A model generated the notes under the pieces. The model made no database searches. It had not been told where the DNA came from and saw only the letters and a list, made by a program, of their open reading frames with translations. Of a DNA stretch of 9,956 bases, positions 7,244-9,956 are shown in pieces. This DNA comes from JBOGWP01 sp050693875. GTDB lineage: Bacteria; Actinomycetota; CADDZG01; JAHWKV01; JBOGWP01. Made by a program: the position numbers and the translations under genes. The stretch spans positions 1 through 9,956 of the forward strand of contig JBOGWP010000046.1 of assembly GCA_050693875.1 (NCBI GenBank), written 5' to 3'. Positions within the stretch are counted from its first letter, which is position 1; every line of letters starts with the position of its first letter.

Positions 7244-7491
7244 AAACCGGGGTCGTCAGTGGAGTCGGGCGCAAGTTGGGCGAGGTCTTGTCTGAGCTGC
7301 GGGTCTGCTCGGTGGACGCCGATCCTGTGGGCAAACTCTTCACGTCCGAGCCAGTGCGGTCGCCGACCTATCGGTTGAAGAATCGCGACTGCCCGCCCGC
7401 CGACCGTGATCGTGACTTCTTCGCCAGCCTCGACGCGCTCCAAGAGTGACCTGGTGTTGTTTCGAAGCTCCCGAGAAGCTACCTCTGCCAT
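7240..7491 (-). CDS. vapB: Antitoxin, Phd/YefM (VapB-type) family
   Basis: The 83-aa product begins MAEVASRELRNNTRSLLERVEAGEEVTITVGGRAVAILQP. This is the Phd/YefM N-terminal fold that dimerises and binds its own operator. The remaining 40 or so residues are acidic, Gln/Arg-rich and probably flexible, typical of the toxin-wrapping tail. It precedes and overlaps the PIN toxin gene by four bases. No Shine-Dalgarno sequence precedes the ATG, and a -10-like TACACT ends six bases upstream, so the message is probably leaderless. Repeats just upstream probably serve autorepression by the antitoxin or the complex. Confidence 0.92.
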   Translation of the reverse strand: MAEVASRELRNNTRSLLERVEAGEEVTITVGGRAVAILQPIGRRPHWLGREEFAHRIGVHRADPQLRQDLAQLAPDSTDDPGL

Positions 7492-7524
7492 GCGACAAGT
7501 GTAGCATAGATGCGACGAAGTCGC
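7491..7524 (-). promoter_or_regulatory. vapBC promoter/operator region
   Basis: On the minus strand TACACT (7498-7503) is a credible -10 box placed so that transcription starts at or beside ATG 7491. Overlapping it, read on the plus strand, are the near-repeat TGCGACAAGT (7491-7500) and TGCGACGAAGT (7511-7521), 20 bp apart. There is also the partial palindrome GCATAGATGC (7504-7513) and the inverted repeat GCGAC-GAA-GTCGC (7512-7524). Repeats covering the -10 fit an operator for the antitoxin. A clear -35 box is not seen. Confidence 0.5.
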
Positions 7525-7616
7525 GGACAGACTACGCGGACGTAATTACATCGACGTAAAGCGGAGCGGAGGTCTCAGGATGCAAAGAACTCGATCGCAG
7601 GCCTCAACCTGTCGGC

Positions 7617-7653
7617 GGCCCCTCGTTTTGTGTTAGTCGAGGTCGGAGGGGCC
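7617..7653. repeat. 8-bp inverted repeat with 21-base loop
   Basis: GGCCCCTC at 7617-7624 pairs perfectly with GAGGGGCC at 7646-7653. A competing shorter pair, CCTCG (7621-7625) with CGAGG (7638-7642), uses part of the same left arm. It lies about 145 bp downstream of the DinB remnant and might be an old terminator or IS-like structure; there is no adjoining T-tract. Confidence 0.4.
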
Positions 7654-7718
7654 TGATATTGCTTCGAGGCGGCGCGGGGCCTCTTGAACTTGACGTCGGA
7701 ACCGGGTGACGAGAATAC

Positions 7719-7772
7719 GGGTCAGAACGGCTCCCCGGGGGGCCGCATTGACCCGAGCGTCACGCTCTGACC
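7719..7772. repeat. Nested inverted repeats able to form a branched fold
   Basis: GGTCAGA (7720-7726) is the exact inverse of TCTGACC (7766-7772). Inside, GGCTCC/GGGGCC around CCGG (about 7729-7744) can form one hairpin and GAGCG-TCA-CGCTC (7755-7767) another. GGGTCA (7719-7724) can alternatively pair with TGACCC (7749-7754). The outer right arm and the second hairpin share two bases, so the folds compete. It is not a tRNA: too short and lacking the conserved T-loop. Confidence 0.4.
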
Positions 7773-7796
7773 TGAGAACTGTTATCGGGGGCGGAC

Positions 7797-8185
7797 TTAG
7801 CGCCTGATCCCAGATCGCCCGGCTTCGCGTGACGCTCCTTCCATCCACGCGGCTCGCGCTTTGAGGATTTGTTCGGCGTGCTGTTGGAGGTGTGCGGATG
7901 CTCGTTGCAACCAGAAGTCGACGTTGTACCGGCCGAACTCGTTATGGATTCCTTCGCGCCGCCACTCCTCGTCGGTCAGGCGCTCCAGTATGTCAGCCGT
8001 GGTCCGTCGAGCCCCGCGAAAAGCTTCGATTGACGCCCCGACCGGCCGGTCGTCGTGAAGGCGACGGCTGTACTCCATCTCGTTCGTAACCGTCTAAGGG
8101 GTTTCCTCCGCGAGCAGCCGCCGGAGGCGAAGTGCGTCATTCATTTCACCATCGGCAAGGCGATGGACGACCTCCCTATCGAGGG
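7797..8185 (-). pseudogene. DinB-like family protein, broken
   Basis: The last 93 codons (ATG 8078 to TAA 7797) encode EYSRRLHDDRPVGASIEAFR, then TADILERLTDEEWRREGIHNEFGR and WLQRASAHLQQHAEQI, the C-terminal helices of DinB/DUF664-like four-helix proteins. Directly upstream, in the same frame, 8097-8174 reads VVHRLADGEMNDALRLRRLLAEE, the family's metal-site helix region (normally VHHLAD). An in-frame TAG (8094-8096) separates the two. In the neighbouring frame the same bases read LDGYE, matching the family's L-x-GYD segment, so two small compensating indels about 25 bases apart are likely. Another shift near 8176 is suggested because PSI-REVVH is restored by one added base. The N terminus is not found. 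Intact members are often thiol- or metal-dependent enzymes of uncertain role. Translation from ATG 8078 would give only a half domain. Confidence 0.65.
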
Positions 8186-8600
8186 GATGGATGCGAGGGG
8201 TGCGGCTGAACAGTGCTTTCTGGAGGCGCTAGGGTGGCGCCACGACTCGGGGACAGAACACATTAACTCCCCGCTCCTTCGATGCCGCTCCTCGACCGTG
8301 GCAGACGGGGGAACCGACAAGGTGAAGGCGGCGGCGGCGCGGTTCGGTGACGAAAGAAAGGCGGTGGAGGCCCGCATCCGGGTTCGCCAGGACGTGATCA
8401 AGGAGCGGAAGTGGTGAGCGAGTTGTGCCTGCCGTTCCTCCGGCCGCTCCATCCGCCTTCAGCCCGCCGTTCCACGCGCTGCTTAGGAGCGGCGTCCCGG
8501 ACAAGGTGCGTTTCCGCATGGGAGGCGAAATGAGCCGCCCTCGCCGCGCGGGGACGGAACAGCCTGTCAGGGCTCCGCAAACGCCTTGGAGAAAGAGATC
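8186..8600. other. Unassigned stretch between DinB and ISL3 remnants
   Basis: I recognise no gene. A plus-strand frame ending at 8417 is charged near its end (KVKAAAARFGDERKAVEARIRVRQD) but overlaps the DinB remnant on the other strand and has no recognisable homology or start. The left end of the ISL3 element was not found here. Confidence 0.4.
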
Positions 8601-8604
8601 ATCA

Positions 8605-8997
8605 GATCTGCGAGTTCCTCTTCCGAACACCGCTGCCTTGCGACCCACCAGATCTACGACCTCTTCTTCGACTCTCCCCGCACTGCCAGAGAACGCATGC
8701 GCGAGCTCTACAAGATCGACCAGCCCCGGGCAGGCCGAGACCTATCTCCGGCGGTGGTGCCGGGGGGCGGTGCGAAGCCGCCTCGAGCCGATCCAGCGCT
8801 TCGCCCGCACCGTCGTCGATCACTGGGAGGGCATCCTCCGCTGGCACCACAAGAGGATCAACAACGGCATCCTCGAGGCGATCAACTCCCTGGCGGCCAA
8901 GCGCCGGGCCCGCGGCTACCGATCGAGCCGCAACCTGATCGCCATGACCTATCTCATCGCCGGGAAGCTCCACCTCGGGCTCACCCACACGAAATAG
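8605..8997 (+). pseudogene. ISL3-family transposase, 3' fragment with frameshift
   Basis: From about 8728 the plus strand reads AETYLRRWCRGAVRSRLEPI, HWEGILRWHHKRINNGILEA, INSLAAKRRARGYRSSRNLI and AMTYLIAGKL to TAG 8995. This is the C-terminal part of the DDE transposases of ISL3 elements, including the NGxLE-x-NS segment with the presumed catalytic Glu. After INSL two or three residues of the usual motif (such as VQ or IQ) seem missing. The preceding portion, LATHQIYDLFFDSP, lies in a different frame (about 8634-8725), so there is a frameshift near 8700-8730. The N-terminal two thirds, with zinc-binding and first catalytic Asp residues, is absent. It cannot be an active transposase. Confidence 0.85.
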
Positions 8998-9006
8998 CGA
9001 GGAGCC
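8991..9006. mobile_element. Right end (inverted repeat) of the ISL3-family remnant
   Basis: Immediately after the transposase stop, the minus strand reads GGCTCCTCGCTATTTC, ending at 9006. This resembles the GGCTCTTCGC-type ends of ISL3 elements. The eight bases beyond it, GATTTTTT (9007-9014), would be one copy of the 8-bp AT-rich target duplication these elements make. The left end is absent, so no partner copy is visible. Confidence 0.5.
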
Positions 9007-9315
9007 GATTTTTTTCGGAGCAACGTTTTGTCGATCGAGACTTCCTTGAACGCCTTCTCCAGGCGGTCCATTTCCTGCTTGAGCTCTTCCTTCTCGCGCC
9101 TTGCGGCCGGGGCCCTTGCCGAGCTCGGCGAGCGCCCCCGTCCTCACCTGCTGGCGGATCCTCGCCGGCTGAGAAGAGTCGATCCCCCACGGCGCAGTAC
9201 CTCTACCACCTTGGCCTCCTTGGCGGAAGCCTCGAGGAAGATCTGCCACTTGTCCTCGGGTGAGCCTTCGCCGTCGCCGAAGAGCTTCCTGCTCGTACAC
9301 CTGGTCCCTCCGTCA
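9007..9315 (-). pseudogene. IS3-family orfA (helix-turn-helix transposase subunit), frameshifted and cut by ISL3
   Basis: Reading downward from about 9298 in three frames gives KLFGDGEGSPEDKWQIFLEA, then AKVVEVLRR; next WGIDSSQPARIRQQVRTGAL and AELGKGPGRK; then KEELKQEMDRLEKAFKEVSI and DKTLLRKK. This is an IS3-type OrfA: an N-terminal helix-turn-helix and a C-terminal leucine-zipper coiled coil, which partners with OrfB. Frameshifts lie near 9188 and near 9093. The coding sequence runs into the ISL3 end at 9006 within a few codons of where OrfA normally stops. Its own OrfB is not downstream, having been replaced by ISL3 sequence. The start codon is uncertain (GTG at 9300 is a candidate). Confidence 0.7.
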
Positions 9316-9330
9316 GGGTGACGGGGCCCC
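9304..9330. mobile_element. Two abutting IS3-type ends with 3-bp spacer
   Basis: The orfA copy begins with an end that reads TGACGGAGGGACCAGG on the minus strand from 9315. The orfB copy finishes with an end that reads TGACGGGGCCCCGG on the plus strand from 9319. GGG (9316-9318) separates them. Both start TGACGG, fitting the TG...CA termini of IS3 elements, and 3 bp is the usual IS3 target-duplication and circle-junction spacing. Similarity beyond six bases is gapped and weaker. Confidence 0.5.
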
Positions 9331-9347
9331 GGTTCATGGTCCAACCG

Positions 9348-9468
9348 CTATGGCTGGTGTTCGGTGGTCCATGCCTTCCGGAATTCAGCAGGGGTGAGCC
9401 CACCGAGAACGGAGTGTGGCCTGTAGGTGTTGCACTCCACTCGCCAGGCCTCGACTTTTCGGAGCTCA
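9348..9468 (-). pseudogene. IS3-family orfB (DDE integrase) C-terminal fragment
   Basis: The minus strand reads ELRKVEAWRVECNTYRPHSV and LGGLTPAEFRKAWTTEHQP followed by TAG (9348-9350). This is the characteristic C-terminal end of IS3 OrfB integrases (YNTYRPHSxLGGLTPAEF). An in-frame TGA lies directly upstream, and homology stops near 9468 beside a hairpin at 9474-9490, so the catalytic core is missing. It lies upstream of the orfA remnant on the same strand, opposite to the order within one IS3 copy. The two therefore belong to two adjacent copies or elements. Confidence 0.78.
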
Positions 9469-9473
9469 CGTCA

Positions 9474-9490
9474 GGGGTGTATAGCACCCC
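9474..9490. repeat. Perfect hairpin at the orfB truncation point
   Basis: GGGGTG (9474-9479) and CACCCC (9485-9490) flank TATAG. The hairpin coincides with the point where IS3 orfB homology ends. There is no T-tract on either side, so it may be the edge of another element rather than a terminator. Confidence 0.4.
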
Positions 9491-9502
9491 ACTTGAGAGG
9501 GT

Positions 9503-9526
9503 GTCAGGAGAGTGCCAAATCCTGAC
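9503..9526. repeat. 7-bp inverted repeat GTCAGGA/TCCTGAC
   Basis: GTCAGGA (9503-9509) and TCCTGAC (9520-9526) are exact inverses across ten bases. Together with the preceding T, TGTCAGGA resembles a generic IS terminus. Two IS ends facing each other or one hairpin are both possible. Confidence 0.35.
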
Positions 9527-9795
9527 GGATTTCGCGGGAGGTTATCGGACGGGAGCTCTGACGCAACCCGCCGCCTCTTCCACCTTGAGCACGTTCCTGG
9601 GCCGATGGTCGGGGCTCAAGCTGCGCCAAACAAACACTCCCAGTGGAGGATTTCCCCCGAGGGGGGTCCCTTTTGAACCGGCGTTACGGGGGTCAGATTT
9701 AAACCGGAGCCATTTGAAGGGCGGATGACTATGATTGCTGCCCAGGGGAAGGGTCAGCCTCTCGTGTCCTGGCCCCCGGGGCAGCTCTGGAGCGT
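9527..9795. other. Non-coding stretch containing the IS21 end
   Basis: Apart from the IS21-type repeats I see no feature here. A plus-strand frame from ATG 9725 overlaps the membrane protein gene out of frame, ends at 9925 and has no recognisable domain, so it is not called. Confidence 0.4.
9662..9712. mobile_element. Orphan IS21-type terminus with two end repeats
   Basis: Two copies of a 20-bp unit lie 26 bp apart: GGGGGTCCCTTTTGAACCGG (9662-9681) and GGGGGTCAGATTTAAACCGG (9688-9707), 16 of 20 bases identical. Multiple terminal repeats of the type GGGGTCA-TTTT-GAACCGG are characteristic of IS21-family ends. The outer tip would be ...GAGCCA ending at 9712, giving the expected CA. No istA or istB coding sequence is recognisable to the left, so only the end survives. 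Confidence 0.6.
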
Positions 9796-9956
9796 ATGTC
9801 TGGGAGGCTCCGCCGCCACGCTTATGGCCCTGGAGGAGAGACCGGAGCAGACGTGGGGAGAACCACAGGAGAGCGGAGGCCGCTGCACAGGCGGCCAGGG
9901 ATCATCGTGGGGGCGGTGGCCTTGATCGCCGTGCTAGCGGCTCTCGAGCTGTTCGT
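9796..9956 (+). CDS. N-terminally anchored membrane protein, 5' part only
   Basis: From ATG 9796 the frame stays open to the window end (53 codons). It starts MSGRLRRHAYGPGGETGADV, continues with a basic stretch ERRPLHRRPG, and then a hydrophobic segment IIVGAVALIAVLAALELF. A positively charged stretch before a single hydrophobic helix predicts an inner-membrane signal anchor with the rest outside, or an uncleaved signal. No lipobox Cys is seen before the edge. GGAG lies only three bases before the ATG, so a start at GTG 9853 (GGAG about five bases upstream) is also possible. Function cannot be told from this part. It lies about 80 bp right of the IS21 tip and looks outside the mobile debris. 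Confidence 0.5.
   Translation, partial: MSGRLRRHAYGPGGETGADVGRTTGERRPLHRRPGIIVGAVALIAVLAALELF

Larger units (their letters stand above)
7525..7796. other. Non-coding stretch rich in inverted repeats
   Basis: No convincing gene. It holds the AT-rich palindrome GTAATTAC (7542-7549), GACGTAA twice (7539-7545 and 7553-7559), an 8-bp inverted repeat GGCCCCTC/GAGGGGCC (7617-7624, 7646-7653), and a nested fold at 7719-7772 reported separately. Confidence 0.5.

Noticed and set aside
7633..7848. Minus-strand open frame of 71 codons downstream of the DinB remnant
   Set aside because: Overlaps the DinB 3' end out of frame, with no recognisable homology and no start signal.
8055..8417. Plus-strand open frame of 120 codons
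   Set aside because: It overlaps the DinB remnant on the other strand, which carries recognisable motifs, and itself shows no domain or ribosome binding site.
9725..9925. Plus-strand open frame from ATG 9725
   Set aside because: No domain or hydrophobic pattern; the overlapping frame from 9796 encodes a basic stretch followed by a membrane helix and is the better gene.

Overview
The window is high-GC bacterial DNA, most likely from a soil or sediment actinomycete-like organism. Evidence: G/C-ending codons throughout, GTG starts, a giant SARP/BTAD-type regulator carrying a cyclase-like domain and an AAA ATPase, and ISL3, IS3 and IS21 debris. The lineage is inference; nothing here fixes a species.

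Layout. (1) 1-1020 is mostly non-coding. It holds a decayed 5' fragment of an ECF sigma factor gene (minus strand, about 123-361, one frameshift, C-terminal half missing) next to a perfect 18-bp direct repeat. (2) 1021-4686, minus strand: one intact gene for a 1221-aa regulator (winged helix, BTAD, class III cyclase-like, AAA ATPase, helical repeats). (3) A 137-bp divergent control region contains two perfect 8-bp repeats with an 11-bp period, the layout of a SARP binding site. (4) 4824-5213, plus strand: a small ABM-like protein, probably controlled by that regulator. (5) 5236-6387, minus strand: a YbdK/EgtA-type carboxylate-amine ligase, convergent with the ABM gene. (6) 6857-7491, minus strand: a two-gene VapBC-type toxin-antitoxin operon with a 4-nt overlap and a repeat-rich, probably leaderless promoter. 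(7) 7560-9712 is a graveyard: structured non-coding DNA, a broken DinB-like gene, an ISL3 transposase 3' fragment whose end lies inside an IS3-type orfA pseudogene, an IS3 orfB 3' fragment joined to it through two abutting IS ends with a 3-bp spacer, and an orphan IS21-type terminus. (8) At the right edge a plus-strand gene for an N-terminally anchored membrane protein runs out of the window.

How it fits together. The regulator and ABM gene form the only visible regulatory unit: divergent, sharing an operator-like repeat, probably autoregulated and co-regulated. The ligase and toxin-antitoxin genes look like independent single units. The frameshifts cluster in the IS-rich part and in the sigma fragment, while the 3.7-kb regulator gene is open throughout. 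This favours true gene decay over poor sequence quality, though it does not prove it.

I see no CRISPR array, rRNA or tRNA, and no clearly new multi-gene system. The best leads are the SARP-box-like divergent region with its apparently inactive cyclase domain, and the IS3 tandem-junction structure.
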